NCBI RefSeq assembly: GCF_000478585.1
Contig: NZ_ARWI01000001.1
Location: 248,001 to 312,000, forward strand
Reading direction: 5' to 3'
Length of the DNA stretch: 64,000 bases
DNA from: Thiomicrorhabdus sp. Kp2
GTDB taxonomy: Bacteria; Pseudomonadota; Gammaproteobacteria; Thiomicrospirales; Thiomicrospiraceae
Shown here: positions 1-8,892 of the stretch, piece by piece
Position numbering within the stretch: the first letter of the stretch is position 1
Layout of the letters: every line of letters begins with the position of its first letter
Made by a program: the position numbers and the translations under genes
The notes under the pieces: model-generated
Seen by the model: the letters and a program-made list of their open reading frames with translations, nothing else
The model's database searches: none
Told to the model about the DNA's origin: nothing

Positions 1-128
1 GTTTGTTGCTTAACTTGATTTTCACTATAGGGTGCGTTCCAGTTATTTGCAGAAACCGTATAAGATAAAAAGAATAATCCCATTAATAACAGTATCTTGA
101 ACGGTTTTATAAGTACTCTATTTAGCAT
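1..128 (-). CDS. Periplasmic substrate-binding protein, N-terminal fragment (partial)
   Basis: Only the first 42 codons lie in the window; the gene runs off the left edge on the minus strand. An ATG at 128-126 is preceded by AAGGG. The translation has a basic start, a hydrophobic core (KILLLMGLFFLSYTVSA) and a likely signal-peptidase site before ANNWNAPYSENQ. An Asn/Trp/Pro-Tyr rich mature start resembles family 5 (peptide-type) ABC solute-binding proteins, which often neighbour fabI, but 42 residues are too few to be sure. That it is an exported protein is well supported; the binding-protein identity is a guess. Confidence 0.6.
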   Translation of the reverse strand, partial: MLNRVLIKPFKILLLMGLFFLSYTVSANNWNAPYSENQVKQQ

Positions 129-202
129 ATGCCCTTGCAAACAAAATTTGTTAAAAATAATGAATCCTAACAATACATTCAAAAAATCATCTTTAAATAC
201 TT

Positions 203-214
203 ACCAGGCCTGGT
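203..214. repeat. ACCAGGCCTGGT palindrome, copy 1 (intergenic)
   Basis: Exact 12-bp palindrome between the divergent binding-protein gene and fabI. It is the only intergenic copy that lies 5' of both flanking genes. Confidence 0.9.
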
Positions 215-408
215 CAAACCGTTTAAGGAAACAAATCGCCTAGAACAAAATTGAACCTGATTTTAGCAACTTCAAGCATTATAACCAATATTTTAACGTT
301 ATAATGCGTATAAATTTTAAATGATAGACATCCAAAACGTGATAGCGAATCGCAAACGTGTTTATGAATGATTGTCACCTTCTACTTAATCAAATATTGG
401 AGAACAAT

Positions 409-1188
409 ATGGGATTCCTTTCAGGAAAAAAAGCCTTAATCATTGGTGTAGCAAATAACAAGTCAATAGCCTACGGAATTGCTAAACAAATGCATGAACA
501 AGGCGCAGAGATTGCCCTTACTTACCAAAACGAAAAACTTAAAGGTCGCGTAGAAAAAATTGCTGAAGAACTCGGTTCTTCAATTGTATTGCCTTTAGAT
601 GTAGCCAGTGATGCTGAAATTGATGCCACTTTTGCAGAACTATCAAAACAGTGGACTGATGGTTTAGATATTTTAGTTCACTCAGTAGCCTTTGCACCGC
701 GTGAAGAGCTTGAAGGCCGAATGATTGACGCTTCTACCCGCACAGGATTTAGCATTGCACATGACATTAGTGCATACAGCTTAACGGCCTGTACTAAAGC
801 CGCTCATGAAATGCTAAAAGCCAAAAATGGTTCCGTTATGACTGTTTCTTACTTAGGTGCTGAGCGAGCGGTCCCTAACTATAACGTTATGGGTATTGCT
901 AAAGCATCGTTAGAAGCCACTGTTCGTTACTTAGCCGCAGATCTTGGTCAGGAAGGCATTCGTGTTAACGCCGTTTCTGCAGGTCCAATTCGTACTTTAG
1001 CGGCTGCTGGAATTAAAGATTTCAGAACCATGCTTGATAAAGCCGCTCAAGCCACACCGTTACGTCGCAATGTCACAATTGAAGAAGTGGGTAATACAGC
1101 GGCTTTCTTATGCTCTGATTTAGCTTCAGGGATTACAGGAGAAATCACTTATGTTGATGGCGGTTACAACGTAACAGCTTCAACCTAG
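409..1188 (+). CDS. fabI: Enoyl-[acyl-carrier-protein] reductase (NADH)
   Basis: FabI reduces the trans-2-enoyl-ACP double bond in the last step of each type II fatty-acid elongation cycle in the cytoplasm. The 259-residue product reads like E. coli FabI throughout: N-terminal [13 protein letters not shown] dinucleotide-binding strand, [11 protein letters not shown], the catalytic segment [21 protein letters not shown] with the Tyr-x6-Lys pair, and [11 protein letters not shown] longer frame begins at 358, but the ATG at 409 matches the family start and has GGAG 7 bases upstream. A TATAAT-like box lies at 300-305. The gene is monocistronic, with a terminator just after it. Confidence 0.97.
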   Translation: MGFLSGKKALIIGVANNKSIAYGIAKQMHEQGAEIALTYQNEKLKGRVEKIAEELGSSIVLPLDVASDAEIDATFAELSKQWTDGLDILVHSVAFAPREELEGRMIDASTRTGFSIAHDISAYSLTACTKAAHEMLKAKNGSVMTVSYLGAERAVPNYNVMGIAKASLEATVRYLAADLGQEGIRVNAVSAGPIRTLAAAGIKDFRTMLDKAAQATPLRRNVTIEEVGNTAAFLCSDLASGITGEITYVDGGYNVTAST

Positions 1189-1209
1189 TTGAAATAGCTT
1201 TGGCCTTTC

Positions 1210-1221
1210 ACCAGGCCTGGT
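1210..1221. repeat. ACCAGGCCTGGT palindrome, copy 2 (intergenic)
   Basis: Exact copy 21 bases after the fabI stop codon and just before the fabI terminator hairpin. Confidence 0.9.
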
Positions 1222-1228
1222 AATCTTC

Positions 1229-1253
1229 AAAACCGCAGCAATGCGGTTTTTTT
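1229..1253 (+). terminator. Rho-independent terminator of fabI
   Basis: Stem AACCGCA / TGCGGTT with a GCAA loop followed by a T-run. Confidence 0.85.
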
Positions 1254-1276
1254 ATGTCTAAAATCTAATTAAATAA

Positions 1277-1407
1277 ACCACGAAGAGAGGAAGGCACGAA
1301 AAACTCTAAAACCTAACACCAGTTTTTTTGATTCAATAACTATGAATGAATAATCTATGTTTATCTAATCGTTATACTCATTTCACAAATCTTCGTGCCT
1401 TCGTGGT
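1277..1407. repeat. Inverted CACGAAG-type intergenic element, copy A
   Basis: The left end starts ACCACGAAG and includes GGCACGAA; the right end is CTTCGTGCCTTCGTGGT, its inverted counterpart, about 131 bases apart. The interior is AT-rich and non-coding. A similar element with the same arms occurs at 57663-57819. This is a dispersed repeat of unknown function. Confidence 0.7.
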
Positions 1408-1464
1408 GAAAACTTTTTATCAATTATAAATTGCGTTTACACATAAAAACAAAGTATAGAAATG

Positions 1465-1500
1465 AAAAAAGCCACTACAAATGAAATTTGTAATGGCTTT
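1465..1500 (-). terminator. Terminator of tRNA operon (distal)
   Basis: Read on the minus strand: GCCATTACAAA and TTTGTAGTGGC form a stem followed by TTTTTT, directly downstream of the last tRNA-Asp. Confidence 0.8.
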
Positions 1501-1510
1501 CTTTTTTAAC

Positions 1511-1587
1511 TGGCGGAGCGGACGGGATTCGAACCCGCGACCCCCTGCGTGACAGGCAGGTATTCTAACCAGCTGAACTACCGCTCC
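1511..1587 (-). tRNA. tRNA-Asp (anticodon GTC), copy 2
   Basis: 77-base cloverleaf starting GGAGCGGTAGTTCAGC and ending in an encoded CCA; the anticodon loop CTGTCAC gives GTC. It is identical over its full length to the copy at 1786-1862. Confidence 0.97.
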
Positions 1588-1595
1588 TAATTGTA

Positions 1596-1671
1596 TGGTG
1601 GGTGATACTGGGCTCGAACCAGTGACCCTCGCCTTGTAAGGGCGATGCTCTCCCAACTGAGCTAATCACCC
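1596..1671 (-). tRNA. tRNA-Val (anticodon TAC), copy 2
   Basis: 76-base cloverleaf starting GGGTGATTAGCTCAG with anticodon loop CTTACAA and encoded CCA. It lies 8 bases upstream of tRNA-Asp and is identical to the copy at 1864-1939. Confidence 0.97.
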
Positions 1672-1754
1672 AGGATAGACAAAAAAGTTTTACATTCAAA
1701 ATATGAACAACTTCTCTGTTTTGTATTACTGCAAACTCCTGAAGATTTGCAATA

Positions 1755-1780
1755 AAAAAGCTAGTTTATAACTAGCTTTT
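1755..1780 (-). terminator. Hairpin between the two tRNA pairs
   Basis: On the minus strand AAAGCTAG and CTAGCTTT pair around TTATAAA and are followed by a T-run. It lies just after the first Val-Asp pair, so it probably terminates part of the transcription or marks a processing boundary. Confidence 0.7.
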
Positions 1781-1785
1781 AAATA

Positions 1786-1862
1786 TGGCGGAGCGGACGG
1801 GATTCGAACCCGCGACCCCCTGCGTGACAGGCAGGTATTCTAACCAGCTGAACTACCGCTCC
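1786..1862 (-). tRNA. tRNA-Asp (anticodon GTC), copy 1
   Basis: Identical to the downstream tRNA-Asp, with encoded CCA; separated by one base from tRNA-Val. The Val-Asp pair is duplicated in tandem. Confidence 0.97.
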
Positions 1863-1863
1863 G

Positions 1864-1939
1864 TGGTGGGTGATACTGGGCTCGAACCAGTGACCCTCGC
1901 CTTGTAAGGGCGATGCTCTCCCAACTGAGCTAATCACCC
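1864..1939 (-). tRNA. tRNA-Val (anticodon TAC), copy 1
   Basis: First gene of the Val-Asp-Val-Asp tRNA series, with encoded CCA. A strong sigma-70 promoter lies about 60 bases upstream. Confidence 0.97.
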
Positions 1940-1998
1940 AATCAAACTTGCTCTACGTCCCTGTTGGTCTGTGTTGCTGTGCTTAATTGATGTGGCGT

Positions 1999-2026
1999 AT
2001 TATAGAGTTATGGGAGAGCTTGTCAA
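1999..2026 (-). promoter_or_regulatory. Sigma-70 promoter of the tRNA-Val/Asp operon
   Basis: On the minus strand a perfect TTGACA and a perfect TATAAT are separated by 16 bases. The base run after the -10 (ACGCC) is GC-rich, as in stringently controlled stable-RNA promoters. Confidence 0.85.
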
Positions 2027-2076
2027 TCAAATTTAAATGTTTTTTTTCATTTTTTTGACAGCTGCTTTAACATCAA

Positions 2077-2349
2077 TTAGTTAACAGCTTCTTTTAGTGC
2101 TTTACCAGCTGTAAACTTAGGAACTTTAGCCGCAGGAATCTGCATCTCAGCACCTGTTTGAGGGTTACGACCAGTACGTGCAGAACGCTCACCAACTTTA
2201 AATGTACCAAAACCGATAATTGCTACTGAGTCACCTGAGCTCATTGCTTTTGTGATTGAAGCTACCGTTGCGTCTAATGCTTTAGCTGCATCTGCTTTTG
2301 TTAAACCAGCTTCTTCTGCAATTGCACTTACTAATTCAGATTTATTCAT
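2077..2349 (-). CDS. hupB: DNA-binding protein HU
   Basis: HU is a small nucleoid protein that binds and bends DNA as a dimer. The 90-residue product has the family start [20 protein letters not shown], the [21 protein letters not shown] beta-arm region and the C-terminal helix [14 protein letters not shown] frame starting four codons earlier is possible, but the ATG at 2349 is preceded by GGAG at good spacing and fits the family length. It is the last protein gene of the clpX-lon-hup series, as in many gammaproteobacteria. Confidence 0.96.
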   Translation of the reverse strand: MNKSELVSAIAEEAGLTKADAAKALDATVASITKAMSSGDSVAIIGFGTFKVGERSARTGRNPQTGAEMQIPAAKVPKFTAGKALKEAVN

Positions 2350-2457
2350 TTTTTTCTCCATGAGTTTTTAATGTATTTTTTATCCACCACCTTTGGCTCT
2401 TGCATTTATAGCAATCATCACCAAATGGTGTCAAGAAAAAAAACGTATTTTTACTAA

Positions 2458-4878
2458 TTAATGTCGATTTGACGCCTTTTCAGCCGTTTTTGGCGCTTTC
2501 TCATCAGTATAAGTTATGCCCTCAGTAACCTCTACTAATGGCTTTGGACGTTCAGTTAAAGCCAATTCAAGCACTTCATCTACCCATCTTACAGGGTGAA
2601 TATCGAGCTGATTTTTCACTTCATCAGGCACATCCGCTAAATCACGAACATTATCATGTGGGATTAATACCATTTTAATCCCACCTCGTAATGCAGCTAA
2701 GAGCTTTTCTTTAAGACCGCCAATAGGAAGCACTTCTCCACGTAACGTTATCTCACCTGTCATGGCCACATCAGCTCTTACTGGTGTTTTTGTTAATACA
2801 GATGTGATTGCCGTACAAATTGCGATACCAGCACTAGGCCCATCTTTCTTTATAGCGCCTTCAGGAAAGTGTAAATGCAAGTCGTTGGTTTCATAAAAAT
2901 CATCTGCAAGCCCTAATACCTCAGAACGGCTTCTTATCACACTCATTGCAGCCTGAACAGATTCTTGCATAACGCTTCCTAACTGCCCCGTGCTGGACAA
3001 CTTACCTTTACCAGGCATAGCAGTCGCTTCAATGCGCAATAAATCGCCACCAACACGTGTCCACGCAAGCCCAGCAACCTGCCCTATTCTGTTTTCAGAG
3101 TCTGCAAGACCTACTCGATAACGAGCCACACCTAGATACTCTTCTAAATCAGCCTTATTCACTGTAATCTTAGAGGGTGTTTTATCATCAGTCACAATTT
3201 TTTTAATTGCTTTTCGACAAATTTTAGCTAACTCACGGGCCAGCAAGCGAACACCCGCTTCACGCGTGTACAACTGAATAATCGCTAAAATAGACTCTGA
3301 TGTGATGGTTAATTCATCTTTTTTAAGTCCGTGATCTTTTAAGGCTCTTGGTAGCAGATGTTTTTGGGCAATATTCAATTTTTCAGGCTCGGTATAACCT
3401 GATAAATTAATCACTTCCATTCTATCCAACAAGGCTTCTGGAATGTCCATAGAGTTTGATGTGGCTACAAACATAACATCCGACAAATCATAATCCACTT
3501 CAAGATAATGATCGTTAAAAGTGCTATTTTGCTCTGGATCTAGCACCTCCAATAAAGCGGATGCAGGATCTCCACGCATATCACTCGACATTTTGTCTAT
3601 TTCATCAAGTAGAAACAGTGGGTTTTTTGTCCCAGCTGTATGCATTTTTTGAATAACTTTACCTGGTAACGCGCCAATATAGGTTTTACGATGTCCACGA
3701 ATCTCTGCCTCGTCCCTAACACCACCTAAAGACATGCGCACATACTTACGGTTAGTTGCTTCAGCAATTGAACGAGCCAATGACGTTTTACCCACCCCTG
3801 GTGGTCCAACTAAACAGAGAATAGGCCCTTTCATTTTTTTCACACGTTTTTGTACAGCAAGATACTCAACAATACGTTCTTTGACCTTTTCTAACCCGTA
3901 ATGCTGGGCATCCAGTATTTTCTCTGCTTTATTTAAATCATTCGAGACGCGGCTGCGTTTTTTCCATGGTATATCTAATAACCAATCCAAATAATTACGA
4001 ACAACGGTTGCTTCAGAGGATTGAGCAGGCATCATTTTGAGCTTTTTAAGCTCTGTATTGGCTTTTTTCTCTGCTTCAGCGGTTAACCCTGCCTTGCCAA
4101 TTCTTTGTGTTAGCTCTTCCATTTCATTAACAACGGTTTCATCACCACCAGCTAATTCACTGTGTATCGCTTTAATTTTTTCATTCAGATAATATTCACG
4201 TTGCGTTTTGTCCATCTGTTTTTTAACACGCGAAGTGATACGTTTTTCTGATTCAAGCATCTCTAGCTCTGTTTCAATCATGGCGAGAACGCGCTCTAAA
4301 CGCTCACTGGTTGAAGTCAGTTCAAGAAGCGCCTGTTTCTCTTCAACACTAAGCTTTAGATTTGCAGAGATTAAATCCACCATTCGCTCAGGGTTAAGCT
4401 CTTTTTGTACTGAGGTTTTAACTTCTGAAGGGATTTTCTTTTTTAGATCGGCAAAAAGATTAAAACGCTCAGCTAAAGCCCGCATTAAAACAACAGTGTC
4501 TGTTTCATTGTCCGCACTGCTTTCTACTTCTGTAATATCACCTAGAAGAACGTTATTATCAATATGTAAACCCGTTAATCTAAAGCGCTGAATTCCTTCT
4601 ACTAAAACTTTAACCGTACCGTCAGGCAACTTTAACAACTGAAGAATGTTGGCCATCGTACCCACAGAGTACAAATCTTCTAAGGATGGTACATCTAACT
4701 CTGCACTCTTTTGTGTAATTAAGAAGATCTGTTTATCACCCTGCATCGCTTCATTTAAGGCATGGATTGATTTTTCTCGCCCCACAAATAATGGCATTAC
4801 ATTTCCTGGAAAAACCACGACATCACGTAAAGGTAATACGAGTACGTTCATTTTCATACTTACTTGATCAATATCCAT
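2458..4878 (-). CDS. lon: ATP-dependent protease Lon
   Basis: Lon is a soluble homohexameric AAA+ serine protease that degrades misfolded and regulatory proteins. The 806 residues contain the N-terminal LON substrate domain, a coiled-coil linker, an AAA+ module with Walker [10 protein letters not shown] and Walker [10 protein letters not shown], and the C-terminal protease domain with Ser682 (KKDGPSAG) and Lys725. AAGGGAT precedes the ATG. It lies between clpX and hupB, separated from clpX by a terminator, so it probably has its own promoter; I could not identify a heat-shock promoter. The C-terminus carries a short polar extension. Confidence 0.98.
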   Translation of the reverse strand: MDIDQVSMKMNVLVLPLRDVVVFPGNVMPLFVGREKSIHALNEAMQGDKQIFLITQKSAELDVPSLEDLYSVGTMANILQLLKLPDGTVKVLVEGIQRFRLTGLHIDNNVLLGDITEVESSADNETDTVVLMRALAERFNLFADLKKKIPSEVKTSVQKELNPERMVDLISANLKLSVEEKQALLELTSTSERLERVLAMIETELEMLESEKRITSRVKKQMDKTQREYYLNEKIKAIHSELAGGDETVVNEMEELTQRIGKAGLTAEAEKKANTELKKLKMMPAQSSEATVVRNYLDWLLDIPWKKRSRVSNDLNKAEKILDAQHYGLEKVKERIVEYLAVQKRVKKMKGPILCLVGPPGVGKTSLARSIAEATNRKYVRMSLGGVRDEAEIRGHRKTYIGALPGKVIQKMHTAGTKNPLFLLDEIDKMSSDMRGDPASALLEVLDPEQNSTFNDHYLEVDYDLSDVMFVATSNSMDIPEALLDRMEVINLSGYTEPEKLNIAQKHLLPRALKDHGLKKDELTITSESILAIIQLYTREAGVRLLARELAKICRKAIKKIVTDDKTPSKITVNKADLEEYLGVARYRVGLADSENRIGQVAGLAWTRVGGDLLRIEATAMPGKGKLSSTGQLGSVMQESVQAAMSVIRSRSEVLGLADDFYETNDLHLHFPEGAIKKDGPSAGIAICTAITSVLTKTPVRADVAMTGEITLRGEVLPIGGLKEKLLAALRGGIKMVLIPHDNVRDLADVPDEVKNQLDIHPVRWVDEVLELALTERPKPLVEVTEGITYTDEKAPKTAEKASNRH

Positions 4879-4920
4879 TTTTATCCCTTTTTAGACAAAC
4901 TAATGGCAAGTTTTGCCTTT

Positions 4921-4949
4921 AAAAAACCCAGCATGAAGCTGGGTCTAAA
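4921..4949 (-). terminator. Terminator between clpX and lon
   Basis: Minus-strand stem ACCCAGC / GCTGGGT with loop TTCAT, followed by TTTTTT. It would end the clpPX transcript. Confidence 0.85.
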
Positions 4950-4981
4950 ACATTATTTATGTATTTACGTTTTAAACTTAG

Positions 4982-6241
4982 TTATTCACTTGATGCAACC
5001 TTAGCTACTTCATCTTGATAAACCAATAAAGGTGACTTCTTGCCTTGAATCACTGCTTTATTAATAACGACTTTCTCAACGTTTTTCAAGCTTGGTAGGT
5101 CATACATAGTATCTAGCAATAACTGCTCCATGATTGAGCGTAATCCACGAGCTCCCGTTTTACGTTCGATTGCTAGCTTAGCAATCTCTGATAACGCATC
5201 TTTACGGAACTGTAATTCTGCCCCTTCTAGTTCAAACATTTTTTGAAATTGCTTAACTAATGCGTTTTTAGGCTCGGTTAGAATCTTAATCAATGCCTCT
5301 TCGTCCAATTCTTCTAAAGAAGCAATCATTGGCAAGCGCCCAACAAACTCTGGAATTAAACCAAATTTAACTAAATCTTCTGGTTCAATTTTTTGGAATT
5401 TTTCAGTAATTGTTAAACGGCTTTCTTTAGTTTTAACCTCAGCAGAAAAACCGATTCCAATATTGGTTTCAGTACGCTGATCAATGATTTTATCCAGGCC
5501 TTCGAAAGCACCACCAACAATAAAGAGGATTTTTGAGGTATCCACCTGAATCATGTCTTGATTTGGGTGCTTACGCCCACCTTGTGGTGGCACAGAAGCC
5601 ATTGTCCCTTCAACCAGCTTTAATAAGGCTTGCTGAACACCCTCACCTGAAACATCTCGAGTAATTGATGGATTTTCTGATTTACGTGTAATCTTATCAA
5701 TTTCATCGATATAGATAATGCCACGTTCCGCTTTTTCAGGGTCGTTATCACAACGCTGAAGAAGTTTCAGTACAATACTCTCTACATCTTCACCCACATA
5801 ACCCGCTTCGGTTAATGTAGTTGCATCGGCAATTGCAAATGGTACATCTAATAAACGTGCTAAAGTTTGAGCCAGTAGCGTTTTACCTGAACCTGTTGGA
5901 CCAATTAATAAAATATTACTTTTAGTTAGCTCAACATCATCTTTCACATGCGAATTCTGTAAACGTTTGTAATGATTGTAAACAGCAACCGACAATACTT
6001 TTTTGGCATTGAACTGACCAATGACATAATCATCTAAAATAGCGCTGATTTCGTGCGGAGTTGGAAGGTTTTCAAGCTCAAATTGGCTTATATCTTCTTC
6101 ACCAAATTCATCACGTAAAATATCGTTACAAAGCTCCACACACTCATCACAAATATAGACTGATGGGCCTGCAATTAGTTTTCTTACTTCATCTTGTCCT
6201 TTACCACAAAATGAACAATATAGTGTTTTGTCTTCACTCAT
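4982..6241 (-). CDS. clpX: ClpX, ATP-binding specificity subunit of ClpXP
   Basis: ClpX is an AAA+ hexamer that recognises, unfolds and threads substrates into ClpP. The 419-residue protein has the N-terminal zinc-binding domain with Cys9, Cys12, Cys31 and Cys34, then Walker A GPTGSGKT, Walker B ([10 protein letters not shown]), and the C-terminal small domain with ARGLRSIME. The length is normal for the family. It starts 10 bases after clpP stops, so the two are cotranscribed, and a terminator follows. Confidence 0.98.
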   Translation of the reverse strand: MSEDKTLYCSFCGKGQDEVRKLIAGPSVYICDECVELCNDILRDEFGEEDISQFELENLPTPHEISAILDDYVIGQFNAKKVLSVAVYNHYKRLQNSHVKDDVELTKSNILLIGPTGSGKTLLAQTLARLLDVPFAIADATTLTEAGYVGEDVESIVLKLLQRCDNDPEKAERGIIYIDEIDKITRKSENPSITRDVSGEGVQQALLKLVEGTMASVPPQGGRKHPNQDMIQVDTSKILFIVGGAFEGLDKIIDQRTETNIGIGFSAEVKTKESRLTITEKFQKIEPEDLVKFGLIPEFVGRLPMIASLEELDEEALIKILTEPKNALVKQFQKMFELEGAELQFRKDALSEIAKLAIERKTGARGLRSIMEQLLLDTMYDLPSLKNVEKVVINKAVIQGKKSPLLVYQDEVAKVASSE

Positions 6242-6251
6242 CTTTATTGCC

Positions 6252-6851
6252 TTAACGATTTGTCAGTACTTTATCAACTAAACCGTAATCACATGCTTGC
6301 TGTGCACTCATGAAATTATCACGATCAGTATCTTGTTCAATAGTTTTAATATCTTGGCCAGTGTGTTCAGCCAATGCTGCATTCAACTTATTTTTTATTT
6401 GCATAATTTCTTGAGCGTGTATTTGAATATCACTTGCCTGGCCTTGGAAGCCACCCAATGGCTGATGAATCATAACGCGAGAATTCGGCAGTGCAAAACG
6501 TTTACCTTTTGCACCAGCAGACAATAGAAAAGACCCCATACTGGCCGCTTGTCCAATACACATTGTGGTTACATCTGGTTTAATAAAACGCATAGTGTCA
6601 TAAATTGCCATACCCGCTGTTACACTGCCACCTGGTGAATTGATGTATAGGTGAATATCTTTCTCAGGATTCTCAGATTCTAAAAACAGCATTTGAGCCA
6701 CAATTAAGTTGGCCATATGGTCCTCAACTTGACCTACTAAAAAGATAACACGCTCTTTTAATAGTCTTGAATAAATATCGTAAGAACGCTCACCGCGACT
6801 TGTTTGCTCTATTACCATCGGTACAAGTGCATTTTGAATCATGTTATCCAT
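6252..6851 (-). CDS. clpP: ClpP, proteolytic subunit of ClpXP
   Basis: ClpP forms the barrel-shaped tetradecameric serine protease that partners ClpX. The 199 residues include the nucleophile Ser in GQAASMGS, the His in MIHQPLGG, and the Asp in QDTDRDNF. The N-terminus is shorter than the E. coli propeptide form, beginning a few residues before [16 protein letters not shown]. An ATG three codons later is an alternative start. The gene sits between tig and clpX in the usual order. Confidence 0.98.
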   Translation of the reverse strand: MDNMIQNALVPMVIEQTSRGERSYDIYSRLLKERVIFLVGQVEDHMANLIVAQMLFLESENPEKDIHLYINSPGGSVTAGMAIYDTMRFIKPDVTTMCIGQAASMGSFLLSAGAKGKRFALPNSRVMIHQPLGGFQGQASDIQIHAQEIMQIKNKLNAALAEHTGQDIKTIEQDTDRDNFMSAQQACDYGLVDKVLTNR

Positions 6852-6926
6852 ATTCCGCTGTATTTCCTGTAGGTTTTATTTTTATTAAATTTGTGTTTAG
6901 GAGTATCTTAGCCTTTTCTAAGGCAA

Positions 6927-6981
6927 AAAAAAACTTAACCCCAGGCACAAATCGTAATTTTATGTCCAGGGTTAAGTTTTA
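6927..6981 (-). terminator. Terminator of tig
   Basis: Minus-strand stem AAACTTAACCC / GGGTTAAGTTT with a loop of roughly 25 bases that can pair further, followed by T9. It separates tig from clpP. Confidence 0.8.
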
Positions 6982-7008
6982 TGAAATCAAATAAGATTTA
7001 AAAATGAA

Positions 7009-8322
7009 TTACATAGGAGAGTTAATTACTTCATCAAATGCTTTTTTCACTTTTTTCACTTTTGCTTCATCAATGATTTTAGCAGCGACTTTACCTTCTA
7101 CTAAAATAGCACGAATTTCAGAACGTGCTCCTGGGTTTTGAGCATACCAACCAATGACTTCAGCAGGATCTTCATATGAAGAAGCCTGTTCAGCAATATA
7201 GGCTTCAACTTCTTCATTAGACGCTTCAATGTTGTTTGCTTTGATGATATCGCCTAAAACAAGACCAAGTTTAACGCGGTTTTTAGCTTCCTCTTCAAAC
7301 TGGCTCGCTTCGATATTGACATCTTCCGCTTTCATTCCTTGCTGTTGTAGGTTTTGAACGGCACGATCCATTAGGTTTTTGATTTCTTGGTCTAATAAAG
7401 ACTTAGGAATTTCAACATCAACAATTGACTGTAACGCTTCTAAAGCCGCAGTACGGTTTTTGCTTTCAACAGCGCGAGAAAGTTCTTTTTCCATGCTGTC
7501 TTTAATTTCTTTTACTAAAGATTCTTCAGTACCGTCTTCGATACCGAAAGACTTAACAAATTCTTCGTCGATTTCTGGTAGAACTTTAGTTGAAATAGAG
7601 TGAACAGTAATATCAAAAGTAGCAGCTTTACCTTTTAGGTGTTCAGCTTGATACTCTTCAGGGAAAGTAACTTCAATTGTTTTCTCTTCGCCTTTTTTCA
7701 TACCTTCGATTCCATCTTCGAAACCAGGAATCATACGACCAGAACCAAGTTCTAAAGGTGCATTTTCAGCTGAACCACCGTCAAAGACTTCACCATCAAT
7801 CTTGCCAACGAAATCAATAATAACCTGCTCGCCCTTCTTAGCTTTTTTAGCTGCACTCTTAGAAGGTTTCCACGCCATACGTTGTTCACGAAGACGAGTA
7901 ATCATGCTTTCCACGTCTTTATCTGTTACCGCAGACTCGGTGATTTCAACCTTAACACCAGAGAACTCAGGAAGTGTAATTTCTGGATAAACTTCAAAAC
8001 GAGCTGTAAAAGTAACAGAACCGTCTTTGTCATCAAGCTCATCAAACATTGGGTAACCAGCTACTTGTAGCTCTTCTTGTGAAATGGCATCGTAAAATGC
8101 TTTCTGTAAAGCTTCACCCATGACTTCTTGGTGTACTTGTGCACCGTGGCGTTTTTTAACCACATTTAAAGGTACTTTACCTGGACGGAAACCATCCATT
8201 TTAATCGTACGACGAATTTCATTTAAACGCTTTTCAACATCTGAGTTTAAGCTCTCAGAAGGAAACGTTACCGTCATTTTGTGTTCAAGACCTTGTTCTG
8301 GTTTTTCTACAGTTACTTGCAT
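7009..8322 (-). CDS. tig: Trigger factor (ribosome-associated chaperone)
   Basis: Trigger factor binds the ribosome exit tunnel and folds nascent chains. The 437-residue product starts MQVTVEKPEQGLEHKMTV, carries the ribosome-binding signature GFRPGKVPLNVVKKRHG (about residues 45-60), an FKBP-type prolyl isomerase domain (GEQVIIDFVGKIDGEVFDGG, about 165-245) and the helical C-terminal chaperone arms. It heads the tig-clpP-clpX-lon-hup set. A TATAAT-like box is present in the 300-base region upstream. Confidence 0.97.
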   Translation of the reverse strand: MQVTVEKPEQGLEHKMTVTFPSESLNSDVEKRLNEIRRTIKMDGFRPGKVPLNVVKKRHGAQVHQEVMGEALQKAFYDAISQEELQVAGYPMFDELDDKDGSVTFTARFEVYPEITLPEFSGVKVEITESAVTDKDVESMITRLREQRMAWKPSKSAAKKAKKGEQVIIDFVGKIDGEVFDGGSAENAPLELGSGRMIPGFEDGIEGMKKGEEKTIEVTFPEEYQAEHLKGKAATFDITVHSISTKVLPEIDEEFVKSFGIEDGTEESLVKEIKDSMEKELSRAVESKNRTAALEALQSIVDVEIPKSLLDQEIKNLMDRAVQNLQQQGMKAEDVNIEASQFEEEAKNRVKLGLVLGDIIKANNIEASNEEVEAYIAEQASSYEDPAEVIGWYAQNPGARSEIRAILVEGKVAAKIIDEAKVKKVKKAFDEVINSPM

Positions 8323-8624
8323 TTTTAAATCTCAAAGTTCGATGTTTTCAATATAATTAATTAAGAAAACACATTAATTTGCGTAGCCTTAATCGTAAAA
8401 ATTAGACACAGAATTATACGGGTTTAAGTAATAAATTTAAAGGGAAACTCATAAAATCTAGCAAAAACAATAAGAAATACGCTATTTTGTTCGCTTTTCT
8501 TGAGTAAATACAAAAAACTGATAGAATCATTGACCAGATTAATAGCTTATTTGTAATCAATAGCAAATAACTCAAAATTACGAAATTACATGTATTAAAT
8601 CAACTCTATTTAAGGAATATTCGA
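8323..8624. other. Divergent intergenic region upstream of tig
   Basis: About 300 AT-rich bases between tig (minus) and the small membrane protein gene (plus). A minus-strand TATAAT lies within the first 100 bases upstream of tig. No gene, RNA or repeat is recognisable. Confidence 0.6.
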
Positions 8625-8828
8625 ATGGCAATTGAAAGAATTGTATTACTTGTAGCGGGAACCATGGTTCTATTAAGCACCCTATTAAGCGTTTACCATA
8701 CACCTGAATGGTTATACCTAACGGGCTTTGTTGGCGCTAACTTAATGTTTTCAGGCATCACAGGTTTCTGCCCAATGGTTCTTATCTTACGTAAACTAGG
8801 CTTTAAACACGGCCCTGCTTTCCGTTAA
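8625..8828 (+). CDS. Small inner-membrane protein, DUF2892/YgaP-like
   Basis: The 67-residue protein has two hydrophobic helices, about residues 5-22 and 29-46, followed by a Gly-Phe-Cys-Pro turn and a short basic tail. The pattern, including GANLMFSGITGFCPM, matches the DUF2892 family, which is also the membrane module of rhodanese YgaP. Members often sit near sulfur or thiol metabolism genes, but no function is established. AAGGA precedes the ATG. It stands alone between tig and the ABC-F gene. Confidence 0.85.
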   Translation: MAIERIVLLVAGTMVLLSTLLSVYHTPEWLYLTGFVGANLMFSGITGFCPMVLILRKLGFKHGPAFR

Positions 8829-8892
8829 TAGATTTCAATAGATTTACCTCAATCATTTTAAAATGGCTTGAGGTAGAACCAAATAAATACAT

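Larger units (their letters stand above)
1189..1510. other. Intergenic region between fabI and the tRNA block
   Basis: This 322-base gap holds one ACCAGGCCTGGT copy, the fabI terminator, an inverted CACGAAG-type element and the terminator of the minus-strand tRNA operon. No protein-coding gene is seen. Confidence 0.8.

Noticed and set aside
1420-1656. A 78-codon minus-strand frame crossing the tRNA-Asp and tRNA-Val genes
   Set aside because: It overlaps two perfect tRNAs and its residues are translations of tRNA sequence.
4208-4591. A 127-codon plus-strand frame inside lon
   Set aside because: Antisense to a strongly conserved gene; no family resemblance or ribosome site.
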